Notes: generated from the sequence alone by a model not told the origin. A stretch of 64,000 nucleotides of DNA from JBBQER01 sp052148155 (GCA_052148155.1 JBKQIY010000248.1:1-64000); one strand, 5' to 3'. Counted from the stretch's first letter, positions 25,270-33,976 are shown. A program made the numbers and translations.

Positions 25270-26087
25270 GCCGCTCTTCGGTAGCGGCGCACCGCGACCG
25301 GAGCGAACACGGCGATGATGCCGATGCTCCACGCCAGCGACGCGAGCACCTTTTCGGTGCTGGCGTACTGGCCGCCGAGCACAAGCGACCGGACCGCGTC
25401 GATCGCGACCGAAACCGGCTGATTCTTCGCGAATGCCTGGAGCCAGCCCGGCATCGAGCTCACCGGCACGAACGCCGACGACGCGAAGACGAGCGGGGCC
25501 AGGATCGGGAAGGACGCCGCCTGCGCGGTTTCCGCGTTGCTGACCGACAGGCCAATGATCGCGAAGATCCATGTGAGTGAAAAGCCGAAGAGGAGCATCA
25601 CGGCCATGCCCGCGACGAGGCCCAACGCGTTGGTCTGCACGCGAAAGCCGACGAGGTAACCGACGGCCAGCATGAGCGCGATGACGAACACGTTGCGGAT
25701 CAGGTCGGCGAGCGTCCGCCCGGCGAGCACGGCGGACCGGGCCATCGGCAGCGATCGGAATCGCTCGATGAGGCCCTTGTTCAGATCTTCGGCGAGCCCG
25801 ACACCTGTTTGGATCGCGCCGAACGCGACCGTCTGCGCGAAGACGCCAGGCATCAGATAGTCGACGTAGGGGATGTCGCCGGACACGTGTATCGCTCCGC
25901 CGAAGACGTAGCGGAACATGAGCACGAAGATGACTGGCTGCACGGTTGCGAAGACGAGCAGCTGCGGGAGGCGCCGCAACGTCACGAGGTTGCGCCAGGC
26001 AATGGTCTTCGTGTCGGCGACCGCCCACCCGAACGCGCTGCGCTGGGGTCGGTCGCTGAGGGGCTGGGTGATGGTTGCGGCGGTCAT
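25266..26087 (-). CDS. ABC-2 type exporter permease (DrrB-like)
   Basis: A 273-residue membrane subunit with six helices and the family hallmark LRRLPQLLVFATVQPVIFVL, then LFRYVFGG-like MFRYVFGGAIHVSGDIPYVD, and the conserved GLIERFRSLPMARSAVLAGR followed by FASSAFVPVSSMPGWLQAFA. Such DrrA/DrrB-type exporters expel hydrophobic drugs or lipids. The start overlaps the ATPase stop by four bases (ATGA). The similar permease at 63236 shares the same motifs. Confidence 0.9.
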   Translation of the reverse strand: MTAATITQPLSDRPQRSAFGWAVADTKTIAWRNLVTLRRLPQLLVFATVQPVIFVLMFRYVFGGAIHVSGDIPYVDYLMPGVFAQTVAFGAIQTGVGLAEDLNKGLIERFRSLPMARSAVLAGRTLADLIRNVFVIALMLAVGYLVGFRVQTNALGLVAGMAVMLLFGFSLTWIFAIIGLSVSNAETAQAASFPILAPLVFASSAFVPVSSMPGWLQAFAKNQPVSVAIDAVRSLVLGGQYASTEKVLASLAWSIGIIAVFAPVAVRRYRRAA

Positions 26088-27097
26088 GCGGCACCTCGCG
26101 CTCGACGCCCCCGACCGAGGGCCGGTGCATCTTCGGGTTCGGGTTCCTCGGCGCCGTGGCCGGTGAGCTCGAGGAATACATCGTCGAGGGTTGGCTCCCG
26201 CAGCGCGAGCTTCACCGGCTCGAGTCCTTCGTGATCGAGCGCGCGTACGACATCGATCGCGACGCGCGCGCCGTCGTTGGCTTTCAGCTCGACGGATCGA
26301 CCGTCGGACTGCACCTCGGATGTGCCGAGCGGCGCGAGGACAGTCCGCGCCCGTTCCGCGCAGGCAGGATCTGCGAGCTCGACCTCGACGATCGTGGCGG
26401 CCAGCCTGCCCTTGAGCTGGGTCGCGGTTCCCTCCGCGATGACGTGCCCGTGGTCGATCACGACGATGTTGTCCGCGAGGCGGTCGGCCTCTTCGAGGTA
26501 CTGGGTCGTCAGCAGCACCGTCGTGCCGTCGGCAACGAGCTCCTCGATGACACGCCACAACCCGGTCCGTCCCTGCGGGTCGAGTCCGGTGGTCGGCTCG
26601 TCGAGGAACAACACCTGCGGCCGGTGCACCAGCGCGGCCGCGAGGTCAAGCCGACGGCGCATGCCGCCGCTATAGGTGCGCACCGGGCGATCAGCGGCTT
26701 CGACGAGATCGAAACGTTCGAGCAGCTCGTCGGCCCGGGGGCGGATCGTGTTGGGCGACAGGTGCGACAACAACCCGACCATCCGCAGGTTCTCGTGGCC
26801 CGTGAGGTTCTCGTCGACTGCTGCGTATTGTCCGGCCAGGCCAATGCGTTCCCGGACGTCTTGCGGATGGCTCCCGACGTCGATGCCGAGCACTTCCGCC
26901 CGTCCGCTGTCGCGGGTGAGGATCGTGGTGAGGATCCGCACCGCGGTGGTCTTGCCGGCGCCGTTGGGCCCGAGCAGGCCGAGTACGGTGCCCGTCGGTA
27001 CCGCGAAGTCGACGCCGTCGAGCGCCACGACGGCGCCGTATGTCTTTTTGAGTCTCTCAACCGTGATGGCGTGTTCCATGGCCTCGAAGCTTCGCAC
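26084..27097 (-). CDS. ABC exporter ATP-binding protein (DrrA-like)
   Basis: A 337-residue ATPase with Walker A GPNGAGKTT, signature YSGGMRRRLDLA, Walker B VLFLDEPTTGLD and the H-loop region LLTTQYLEEADRLADN. The C-terminal extension with EPTLDDVFLELTGHGAE is typical of daunorubicin-resistance-type (DrrA) exporters. GTG 27097 is preceded by AAGGA; ATG 27079 (MEHAITVERLKKTYG) is an alternative. It is transcribed divergently from a MarR-family gene with an AT-rich palindromic intergenic region, which suggests MarR control of export. Confidence 0.9.
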   Translation of the reverse strand: MRSFEAMEHAITVERLKKTYGAVVALDGVDFAVPTGTVLGLLGPNGAGKTTAVRILTTILTRDSGRAEVLGIDVGSHPQDVRERIGLAGQYAAVDENLTGHENLRMVGLLSHLSPNTIRPRADELLERFDLVEAADRPVRTYSGGMRRRLDLAAALVHRPQVLFLDEPTTGLDPQGRTGLWRVIEELVADGTTVLLTTQYLEEADRLADNIVVIDHGHVIAEGTATQLKGRLAATIVEVELADPACAERARTVLAPLGTSEVQSDGRSVELKANDGARVAIDVVRALDHEGLEPVKLALREPTLDDVFLELTGHGAEEPEPEDAPALGRGRRARGAA

Positions 27098-27102
27098 ATA
27101 TC

Positions 27103-27146
27103 CTTGAATGATGTCAAGTATCTAGGCCATTCAATAATCCAATGGC
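27103..27146. promoter_or_regulatory. Candidate MarR operators in the divergent exporter/marR region
   Basis: The intergenic region of 84 bases is clearly richer in A and T than its surroundings. It holds CTTGA-ATGATG-TCAAG (27103-27118) and GCCATT-N9-AATGGC (27126-27146), two separate inverted repeats between the divergent starts at 27097 and 27182. They are natural binding sites for the MarR protein encoded next door. Confidence 0.6.
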
Positions 27147-27181
27147 TTGAAGTGTTCATCTGATCGTCGTACTGTGGTGGC

Positions 27182-27664
27182 GTGACAACAGGACGCGGCA
27201 CGGAGCCGGCAACGCCGGCAGGCGCAGACACCGCGGCCGAGGCGTGGCGGCTGCTGACGGCCGTGATGATGGCCCGCAAGGAACAGTTTCCCCAGATCGC
27301 GGCGTCGTTCAAACTCAACCCCGGCGCCTTGCACGCGCTTCTCACCCTCGATCCCAACGAACCGCGGTCGATGAGCGCGCTCGCCGGCGGCTGGGGCTGT
27401 GACGCTTCCAATGTGACATGGCTCGTCGACCGGCTCGAGGAACACGGCCTCGTCGAACGGCGCGCCCATCCAACCGATCGCCGGGTTCGCACCGTCGCGC
27501 TCACACCCAAAGGTGTGCAGGTCCGCGAGCAGGTCGAAGCGATGATCCACGAAGCGCCCGCATCGATCGCCGCGCTGAGCTCAACTGACCTCGAAGCGCT
27601 GTGCCGCGTGCTGCGCAAAGCGGCGCCCGAAGAAACGACAAGATTCGCCAGCGTTCGGTTCTAA
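27182..27664 (+). CDS. MarR-family transcriptional regulator
   Basis: A 160-residue winged-helix repressor. The HTH region reads MSALAGGWGCDASNVTWLVD and the beta-wing is LVERRAHPTDRRVRTVALTP, with the conserved D-R-R-x-R-x-V-x-L-T motif. MarR proteins dissociate from DNA on binding aromatic or lipophilic effectors. It starts with GTG 27182 and is divergent from the DrrAB-like exporter, which it probably represses together with itself through the inverted repeats at 27103-27146. Confidence 0.92.
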   Translation: MTTGRGTEPATPAGADTAAEAWRLLTAVMMARKEQFPQIAASFKLNPGALHALLTLDPNEPRSMSALAGGWGCDASNVTWLVDRLEEHGLVERRAHPTDRRVRTVALTPKGVQVREQVEAMIHEAPASIAALSSTDLEALCRVLRKAAPEETTRFASVRF

Positions 27665-27751
27665 CCGAGCGATCTGGGGCTCACATCCGAAGGCCGGGAC
27701 CGTTGCGAGACGTCACACCTCATGTCGGCCCGGACGTCGCAGCCCGATAGA

Positions 27752-27757
27752 TAGGCT
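27752..27757 (+). promoter_or_regulatory. -10 element TAGGCT (leaderless start)
   Basis: TAGGCT ends nine bases before GTG 27767, with no Shine-Dalgarno sequence between them. Confidence 0.5.
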
Positions 27758-27766
27758 CCCCGCTTC

Positions 27767-28348
27767 GTGACCCCCGCGCGCGACCTTCGCTTTCTCAGCG
27801 CGCACGAGTATGCCGTGCTCGAGGTGGCTGCCGATCGACTCATCCCGCCGCTCGATGCGCATCCCGGCGGGGCGGCCCTCGGCGCAGCCGACTACGTCGA
27901 CCGGTTGCTCGGGGCGTTCACGTTCGATCCTCCGTTGATCTTCGCGGGCGGACCGTTCAGCGGGCGCGCCGGGGGCGAGGCGTCGTTCGACCAGTTCTTA
28001 CCGCTTTCGCGCCATGAGGAACTCGCGTGGCGCACGCGCATCGAAGGATCCGGCGGGTTGCCCGAACGCGAGTTCAACGGCCCAACCCGCGGGTGGCAGC
28101 AGATCTACCGCCAAGGCATCGCGCAGCTCGGCACCGATTTCCTCGACGTCGAACGCGACGAGCAGGACCGACGCCTGCGCGACGCGCCGGAGCTGCGAAC
28201 GATTTTCTACACGCACGCATGTGAAGGTGCCTACGGCGCTCCCGAATACGGCGGCAACCCCGACGGAGCGGGTTGGGTCGCAATCCAGTTTCCGGGCGAC
28301 AGTCAGCCGCGCGGCTACACCGACGACGAGGTGCGTGGTCGTGCCTGA
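27767..28348 (+). CDS. Gluconate 2-dehydrogenase subunit 3-like small subunit
   Basis: A 193-residue protein with the features of the small subunit of membrane-bound or periplasmic GMC dehydrogenases: FLSAHEYAVLEVAADRLIPP at the N-terminus, then YVDRLLGAFT and IYRQGIAQLGTDF, and near the C-terminus THACEGAYGAPEYGGNPDGA. No twin-arginine or other signal peptide is visible, which is unusual for the exported members. It overlaps the GMC large-subunit gene by eight bases. A leaderless -10 lies nine bases before the GTG. Confidence 0.82.
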   Translation: MTPARDLRFLSAHEYAVLEVAADRLIPPLDAHPGGAALGAADYVDRLLGAFTFDPPLIFAGGPFSGRAGGEASFDQFLPLSRHEELAWRTRIEGSGGLPEREFNGPTRGWQQIYRQGIAQLGTDFLDVERDEQDRRLRDAPELRTIFYTHACEGAYGAPEYGGNPDGAGWVAIQFPGDSQPRGYTDDEVRGRA

Positions 28349-30080
28349 CCCCAGCCGCGATTGCGACGCCGTGATCATCGGGACCGGACCCGCCGGTGCG
28401 ACCGCGGCCGACGTGCTCACCGGCGCCGGCTGGTCGGTAATCGTGCTCGAAAAGGGCCGCAATCACCTGCTCGCCCTCGACGAGCCGTTCGCCCCGCTCG
28501 GCCACGTCTCGAACGACGAAATCAAGTTCTTCCGCCGGCACTTCCTCGGACCCGATCCTTTCTTGGAACCCCGCACCTACCGCCGCGACGAAGCCGACGG
28601 CGACCACCTGTTCGCCGGCGAAGTCAACAACTTGCCGTCAACGGTTGGCGGAGGTGGTTTCCACGCCGACGGCAAGCTGCCCCGCTTTCGCGCCGTCGAC
28701 TTCAAGGCCCGCTCCGAACTCGGTCCGATCGAAGGCTCCGACATCGTCGACTGGCCCGTCGACTACGACGAGATGGAGCCGTACTATGCGCACGCCGAGA
28801 ACCTCGTCGGCGTCGCGGGCCTCGCGGGCGCGAACCCGTTCGCCGAGTGGCGATCCGGCGAATACCCGATGCCGCCCGGCGCCGACATGTACGGCTCCGT
28901 GCTCACGACCGAAGCCGCACAACGCCTCGGATACAACCCGTATCCCGCGCCGACCGGTGTCAACTCGGTCCCCTACGACGGCCGGCCCGCCTGCAACAAT
29001 TGCGGGTTCTGCGGTTTCTTCGGCTGCCCGATCGACGCCAAAGGCGATCCAGTCGCGCCGCTCCGCAACGCGTTGCGCACCGGCCGTTGCGAGATTCGGC
29101 CAGAGTCGCTCGCAGAGCGAGTGCTCCTCGACGCAGCCGGCCGCGCCGCCCGAGGCGTGCGCTACCGCGACGTCGACGGCAAAGCCCACGAACTGACAGC
29201 GCGAGTCGTGATCGTCGCATGCGGCGCGTGGGAAACACCACGGCTGTTGCTGCGCTCGGAGATCGCCAACTCCTCGGGACTGGTCGGGCGGTACCTGATG
29301 TACCACTTCCAGACGTACGTGATCGGCTCATTTCCTTTTCGACTGCACGGCCACCGTGGTCGGTCGGTGACGCACCTGCACGATGACCACTTGATCATCG
29401 ATGACGAGAGCCGCGCCTTCGCCAAAGACCACGGACTGCCATACTTCCGGGCCGGGATCGTTGAACACGGCGGCGGCGGTCACCCCATCATCGAAGGCAT
29501 GTACAGCGACCCCGGCCTCACCCACACCCGCAGGATGCTCGAGTCCCCGATGCGCGACCGGCTCTGGGCGTTCACGGTGCAAGGCGAAGACCTTCCGCAA
29601 GTCACGAACCGCGTCGACCTCGACCCGAGCGTGCGTGACGTGCATGGCCTTCCCGTCGGCCGCGCGACGTACGACGTTCACGCCCACGAGGTCGTCGCTT
29701 CGCGGTTCTACGCCCCCAAACTGGCCGAGATCATGCGCGAGGCCGGCGCGGAGACGACGATGTCGATCACTTCGCCGAGATTAGAGCGCGACCGAGCGGC
29801 GCGAGTCGGCGCGTCGATTTCCCGCCACATCATGGGCACCTGCCGTATGGGCGACGATCCACGCCGGAGCGTGGTCGACCGCTGGCAACGATTCCACGAC
29901 GTCGAGAACATGCTGTGCACCGACTCGTCGGTGTTCCCCACCTCGACTGGATACGGCCCGACCCTCACCATCGTCGCCCTTGCGATCCGCGCGTGTCGCG
30001 AGCTCGCCGGGCTACCGCCGTTGCGCAGCGAACGGCCCGCGACCGCGTCACCCGCCGCCGCGGCCGACGACCGACCCTGA
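28341..30080 (+). CDS. GMC-family FAD oxidoreductase (large subunit)
   Basis: A 579-residue flavoprotein that should oxidise an alcohol or sugar. The FAD fold begins DAVIIGTGPAGATAADVLTG. A cysteine cluster, NNCGFCGFFGCP preceded by another Cys, is found in the gluconate-dehydrogenase-like branch. The catalytic histidine is in SRHIMGTCRMG. Near the C-terminus the usual second catalytic residue (N in a G-x-N-P motif) is replaced: the sequence is TSTGYGPTLTI. GTG 28341 is chosen because GAGG lies nine bases upstream. The small subunit precedes and overlaps it, so they form one complex. Electron acceptor and substrate are unknown. Confidence 0.9.
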   Translation: MPDPSRDCDAVIIGTGPAGATAADVLTGAGWSVIVLEKGRNHLLALDEPFAPLGHVSNDEIKFFRRHFLGPDPFLEPRTYRRDEADGDHLFAGEVNNLPSTVGGGGFHADGKLPRFRAVDFKARSELGPIEGSDIVDWPVDYDEMEPYYAHAENLVGVAGLAGANPFAEWRSGEYPMPPGADMYGSVLTTEAAQRLGYNPYPAPTGVNSVPYDGRPACNNCGFCGFFGCPIDAKGDPVAPLRNALRTGRCEIRPESLAERVLLDAAGRAARGVRYRDVDGKAHELTARVVIVACGAWETPRLLLRSEIANSSGLVGRYLMYHFQTYVIGSFPFRLHGHRGRSVTHLHDDHLIIDDESRAFAKDHGLPYFRAGIVEHGGGGHPIIEGMYSDPGLTHTRRMLESPMRDRLWAFTVQGEDLPQVTNRVDLDPSVRDVHGLPVGRATYDVHAHEVVASRFYAPKLAEIMREAGAETTMSITSPRLERDRAARVGASISRHIMGTCRMGDDPRRSVVDRWQRFHDVENMLCTDSSVFPTSTGYGPTLTIVALAIRACRELAGLPPLRSERPATASPAAAADDRP

Positions 30081-30604
30081 TCGACGGCAACGGCAACGGT
30101 CGTTGAACGTTCGTCGTCGGTCGGCCTTGGTTGCGCGCCGCGACGCGATCGGCCCCGGATTCCTCGACAACTGGGCCGGCGATGCCGTGCGATCGATCGA
30201 TCTTCGAACACGATGCCGTCGCAGATCGCGGCCGCAACGTGTCTGGGCGTACGCGAGAGGAGAGCCGAAATATCGCGTTGGCGTCTGGCGCCAGCACGCT
30301 TGCAGGTGAGACACAGCCGCTCAGCAGCGCAACCATCACCATCACCATCACCGCGACGAGCGGCGCAGCCGCGAGCTCGCAGCTGTCGGCGGTCGCACCA
30401 TGCGGGCCGGCCTACCCTCATGGACGTTGGACGAAACCGTGTCGACGTGCGCAAGTCGTGGAACGCCCCGGAACGGAAGCTGGATCGGCCGCGCGTGTGG
30501 TTCCCCGGTCGACCCACACCCGTCGTCACGGTCCACGGACCGCCAGACATGCCAGCCGATCGCATGTCTGTGTAGGCACACGTCGAATCGGGTACCCCAA
30601 GCGT
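30081..30604. other. Gene-poor interval with CATCAC repeat
   Basis: About 520 bases without a convincing gene. It contains three CATCAC units in tandem near 30335-30352. On the minus strand the same place can be read as MVMVMVALLSGCVSPASVL, which looks like a lipoprotein signal peptide, but the following sequence is arginine-rich and not protein-like. Confidence 0.4.
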
Positions 30605-31084
30605 GTGACGAAAGCTCGCTGCGCGCCCGGCAGGGCCGGAAACGACACGCGGTCCGATCCGAACGTCCCGATCACGTGCGCTGCAGAACCTGTGCGCAAC
30701 GTCGCGTCTTCGGGCGCGATCCGGATCGCGATCATGCCCGGCTCGTCGCAACTTCGACACATCCGAAGAAAGCTTCGCGACCACCTCGATACGAGACGGG
30801 GTGTTCATCCTGGTCACATTCGAGATGTCGAGCTCGTCGCCGATGAGTTGGTTGGCGCAGCCTTCGAGAGCGGAATCCGGAAGCCTCTGACTCTCCAAGT
30901 TGAGCTGCTTGCCCGCTTGACGAGCGTGCGTGTGTGCTGTCCGAGCAGTGTCGAACTGCGCGACGAACCTTTTGGGATACGAGAGCGCGTGCTCCACAAA
31001 CTCGCGTTCGCGTGCGGCACCCGCAGTTACGCCGACGGATCGGTCGACCTGTGGGCCGAGATCGTTCGGCCGACACACGCCTGA
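30605..31084 (+). CDS. Degenerate anti-sigma-factor-type ATPase (HATPase) protein
   Basis: About 159 residues that align by eye with the N-terminal kinase domain of the protein at 31615. RHIRRKLRDHLDTRRGVHPG is followed by DVELVADELVGAAFESGI, at the place of the N-box, and the end ERVLHKLAFACGTRSYADGS-V-DLWAEI matches LRIANALAQGWGCASGRNGKTVWAVL in that protein. The N-box asparagine and the D-x-G-x-G nucleotide loop are not recognisable, so ATP binding is doubtful. TACCCC six bases before GTG 30605 resembles the leaderless promoters elsewhere; GTG 30692 and ATG 30734 are other possible starts. Its neighbours are the STAS and PP2C genes, so it could be a decoy or divergent switch component. Confidence 0.5.
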   Translation: MTKARCAPGRAGNDTRSDPNVPITCAAEPVRNVASSGAIRIAIMPGSSQLRHIRRKLRDHLDTRRGVHPGHIRDVELVADELVGAAFESGIRKPLTLQVELLARLTSVRVCCPSSVELRDEPFGIRERVLHKLAFACGTRSYADGSVDLWAEIVRPTHA

Positions 31085-31272
31085 GTCGGCCGCATACGGG
31101 CCGCACCCTTGGCGGTGCGCCATCCCGATTTCCGGCGGGGCCTGCACGACTGGACCAACGTACGGGCCGTGCAGAATAGGCACCGCAAGGCTGACGAACC
31201 GATCTGGTGCGTGCCCTGCGCGGCTAGATTCGGGTGTGCGTGGGTTGTGGATGTTCCCAGTGAGCGAGGATC

Positions 31273-31602
31273 ATGGCGACCGGGCTGCAGATCGTGTTCG
31301 AGGACAGCTCGGTTCGAGTGATTCGACTGATGGGCGAACTGGACCTGGATACCGTCGGCCAGTCCCGCGGGTCGCTCGAATCGGCGGTCGCGACCGCTGA
31401 CCTGCCAATCGTCGTCGATCTGTCCGAATTGACCTTTTGTGATTCGTCGGGAGTGCGTGCCCTGTTAGCGCTGCATCGCATGGCGGCGACTTCGGGCGGA
31501 GAGTTCTGGGTACGTAACCCGACCCGGGCGGTCGCGCAGGTGCTGAACCTCACGGGCGCCGATCGGTTGCTCCTGGCCAGGAACGACGGCAACAGCTCCT
31601 AG
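31273..31602 (+). CDS. STAS-domain anti-sigma factor antagonist (SpoIIAA/RsbV-like)
   Basis: A 109-residue STAS protein. The core reads VIRLMGELDLDTVGQSRGSL, then VVDLSELTFCDSSGVRALLA. The phosphorylatable serine is expected at Ser58 in CDSSGV, the same arrangement as Ser58 of SpoIIAA. Unphosphorylated antagonists sequester an anti-sigma kinase; the fused kinase/phosphatase encoded 12 bases downstream is the obvious partner. GCGAGG lies four to five bases before ATG 31273. Confidence 0.9.
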   Translation: MATGLQIVFEDSSVRVIRLMGELDLDTVGQSRGSLESAVATADLPIVVDLSELTFCDSSGVRALLALHRMAATSGGEFWVRNPTRAVAQVLNLTGADRLLLARNDGNSS

Positions 31603-31614
31603 GACACTGCCTCG

Positions 31615-33948
31615 ATGGTTGAGATTTCCGCGTCGCTCACCGACACTGACGAACTGGCCGCGTTGCGTGCCGAAGCACGCCGCGTGCTTGAGAGCTCGGG
31701 AGCCAGTCAGGCACATCAACAAGATGTCGTGTTGGTGCTCACGGAACTCGCAACCAACGCATTGACGCACGCGCAGAAACCTTCGCGCTTCTCCCTTGTC
31801 GTGGAGCAAGACTGCGCGGTCGTGCTCGTCAGTGACGCGGGAGGCGGCAACGTCGCGGTGCGCGTCCCCGTACCGGGCGATGGTGGCTACGGCTTGCGCA
31901 TCGCAAACGCGCTCGCGCAAGGCTGGGGATGTGCGTCGGGCCGAAACGGCAAGACGGTGTGGGCCGTGCTCGCGCGCGATCGTCCAGCGTCCGCCGGCGT
32001 TGCGGCATTCGGTCCCATGGCGCGACGCGACCCGTACATCACGCTCGCGGAACGTTCCGAACCGGCCTCCGGGCGCATCTTTGACGCGGTTGCCGTGCTC
32101 CGGCTCGTTCCCGACGTCGGCATCGATTTCGATATTCAGTTCGCGAACCAGGCCTTCCTCGACCTCATCGCACGGTCCGCGGCGGATGTCGTCGGGCAGC
32201 GTTGGGCTGCCGTGGTGCCCGTCTCGGCTGCCAATGAAGTATCCCAGGCGTACGCACACGTCCTGCGGACCGGCCAGCAATATGAAAGCGTCGGGATGGT
32301 CGTCGAAGGGAACGACCTGGCGGCATCTGTGTTCGCAGATCTGCGGGTCACAGGGTTCGGCGACACGTTGATCTGTGAATGCCGCGACACGACTGCGAAC
32401 GGCCATGCGGTCGGAGCCATCGAGGACAGCCAATCGCATTTCGAAGCTGCGCAGCGGCTCGCACACCTCGGCACGTTCGATTTCGACCTCACGACAGGAA
32501 GGCTCAGCTTCTCCGACGAGATGCACCGGATTTGCGGCCTCGATCCAACGCGCGACCGGGTACGCAGTCTTGATGATGTCCTCTTTCTCCTCGATGCCCG
32601 CGAGGCCCAACGAATACCTGAGCTCATCCCGCGAGCCGGGGACACGCAGAACCCGATCGAAGAAGAGTTCTCGTTCATGCGACCCGACGGCGAGATCCGC
32701 ATCGCCGCGTTATTGATCGAAACGGTGACCGACACCCACGGTCGACCCAGCCGTCTACGTGGCACAGCGCTCGATGTCACAACTCGGCGACACTACGAAA
32801 CCGAACTGCTTGCGTATCGCCGTGCGCTCGACGAGGCGCAGCGACTCGCGCAACTCGGGAGCTGGCACTATGACCTCACAGCCGGCACGTCGCTTTGGTC
32901 CGCGCAGATGTTCCCTCTGTTGGGACGAGACCCAGCCGACGGACCGATGCCCATCGGCCTCTGGCGAGCGTTGGTCCATCCCGACGACGCCGACATCGTC
33001 CACGAAGCCGAACGGCGGGCGATACGTCTCGCACGTGCCTTCTCGTACGAAGCTCGGATGGTCCGCCACGATACAGAGTGGGTCGCGGCCGTACGAGGCG
33101 AACCCATCGTCGACGACGTCGGAACCGTCGTCGCTGTGCACGGCACCGCGCAAGACATCACCGATCGACGGGCCGCCCAAAACGCGCTCATCGCCAGCGA
33201 AGCAGCCCGTGCAGCCGAGCACGCCGCGATCGAGGCACTCCAACACAGCCTGCTTCCGGCCGCGTTGCCCCAAGTCGACAACCTGAATATCGCCGCGCGG
33301 TACGAACCGGCCGGAGACGGCACACTGTTCGGCGGCGACTGGTACGACGCGTACGTCCTTCCCGACGGACAACTCGTCATCGCGCTCGGCGATGTCGCCG
33401 GCCATGGCCTCGACGCCGTCGCGACAGCCGCGCAGCTCCGCAACGCGGCACGCGCCTACACGATCCAGAACTCGTCACCAGCCGCCGCGCTTACCGCTTT
33501 GGACCGACTCGTGCACCAGCTCCATCCCCACGAGATGGCCACCATGATCCTCGGGACCTATGACCCGGCTCGAGCCACCATCACGTTCGCTCGAGCCGGG
33601 CACCCGCAACCCATCGCCCACGCACCAAACGGACCCCCGTCGTCTCTCACACTCGATGGCGGCCTCCCCCTCGGAGCGGGCCACGCAAGCCGCATCCCCT
33701 ACCGCGACACCGTCGTTCCGCTCAGCGGCGGAACGCGACTCGTCCTGTACTCCGACGGATGCATCGAACAACGCAACCGCAGTCTTACCGACGGCGTCGA
33801 GGAACTCCTACGCGTCGTCGCTGAAACATCCGACCTCGACGAGCTCTGCGATCGCGCCGTCGCCCTTCCAATCCCGAAGGCCGAAGACGACCGCTGCGTC
33901 CTCGCCATCCATCGAGACCCCGATCGGACGAACCCGCCGACACCGTGA
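31615..33948 (+). CDS. Fused anti-sigma kinase, PAS sensor and SpoIIE/RsbU-type phosphatase
   Basis: A 777-residue partner-switching regulator. Residues 1-125 are a GHKL ATPase of the RsbW type with N-box TELATNALTH (Asn48), nucleotide loop VSDAGGGN and YGLRIANALAQGWG. Two or three PAS domains follow, at about 150-255, 270-390 (LAHLGTFDFDLTTGRLSFSD) and 400-525 (LAQLGSWHYDLTAGTSLW). A short coiled linker leads to a PP2C phosphatase (about 560-770) with GGDWYDAYVLPDG, GDVAGHGLDAVATA, LVLYSDGCIEQR and AEDDRCVLAI. The kinase can phosphorylate and the phosphatase dephosphorylate the STAS protein upstream, so one protein holds both halves of the switch under PAS control. No sigma factor gene is adjacent. 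Confidence 0.93.
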   Translation: MVEISASLTDTDELAALRAEARRVLESSGASQAHQQDVVLVLTELATNALTHAQKPSRFSLVVEQDCAVVLVSDAGGGNVAVRVPVPGDGGYGLRIANALAQGWGCASGRNGKTVWAVLARDRPASAGVAAFGPMARRDPYITLAERSEPASGRIFDAVAVLRLVPDVGIDFDIQFANQAFLDLIARSAADVVGQRWAAVVPVSAANEVSQAYAHVLRTGQQYESVGMVVEGNDLAASVFADLRVTGFGDTLICECRDTTANGHAVGAIEDSQSHFEAAQRLAHLGTFDFDLTTGRLSFSDEMHRICGLDPTRDRVRSLDDVLFLLDAREAQRIPELIPRAGDTQNPIEEEFSFMRPDGEIRIAALLIETVTDTHGRPSRLRGTALDVTTRRHYETELLAYRRALDEAQRLAQLGSWHYDLTAGTSLWSAQMFPLLGRDPADGPMPIGLWRALVHPDDADIVHEAERRAIRLARAFSYEARMVRHDTEWVAAVRGEPIVDDVGTVVAVHGTAQDITDRRAAQNALIASEAARAAEHAAIEALQHSLLPAALPQVDNLNIAARYEPAGDGTLFGGDWYDAYVLPDGQLVIALGDVAGHGLDAVATAAQLRNAARAYTIQNSSPAAALTALDRLVHQLHPHEMATMILGTYDPARATITFARAGHPQPIAHAPNGPPSSLTLDGGLPLGAGHASRIPYRDTVVPLSGGTRLVLYSDGCIEQRNRSLTDGVEELLRVVAETSDLDELCDRAVALPIPKAEDDRCVLAIHRDPDRTNPPTP

Positions 33949-33976
33949 CCCGGCGACACCGTGACCCGGCGACACC
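33939..33976 (+). repeat. 16-base tandem repeat across the stop codon
   Basis: GACACCGTGACCCGGC occurs at 33939-33954 and again at 33955-33970, followed by a partial third copy GACACC. The TGA stop of the phosphatase gene lies inside the first copy, so the duplication begins within the coding sequence and runs into the intergenic region. Confidence 0.85.

Noticed and set aside
25918..27163. Long plus-strand ORFs opposite the ABC exporter genes
   Set aside because: They are mirror frames of the strongly supported minus-strand ATPase and permease.
30095..30115. GAACGTTC palindrome as a second KstR-like site
   Set aside because: The spacing between half-sites is wrong for AAC-NN-GTT and no gene start is nearby.
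29965..30351. Lipoprotein-like start MVMVMVALLSGC on the minus strand
   Set aside because: The signal-like stretch is produced by the CATCAC repeat and the rest of the frame is arginine-rich, without protein character.
30332..30352. Tandem CATCAC units resembling a hexahistidine tag
   Set aside because: They lie in no supported reading frame and nothing vector-like surrounds them, so an engineered tag is unlikely; a short natural repeat is the simpler explanation.
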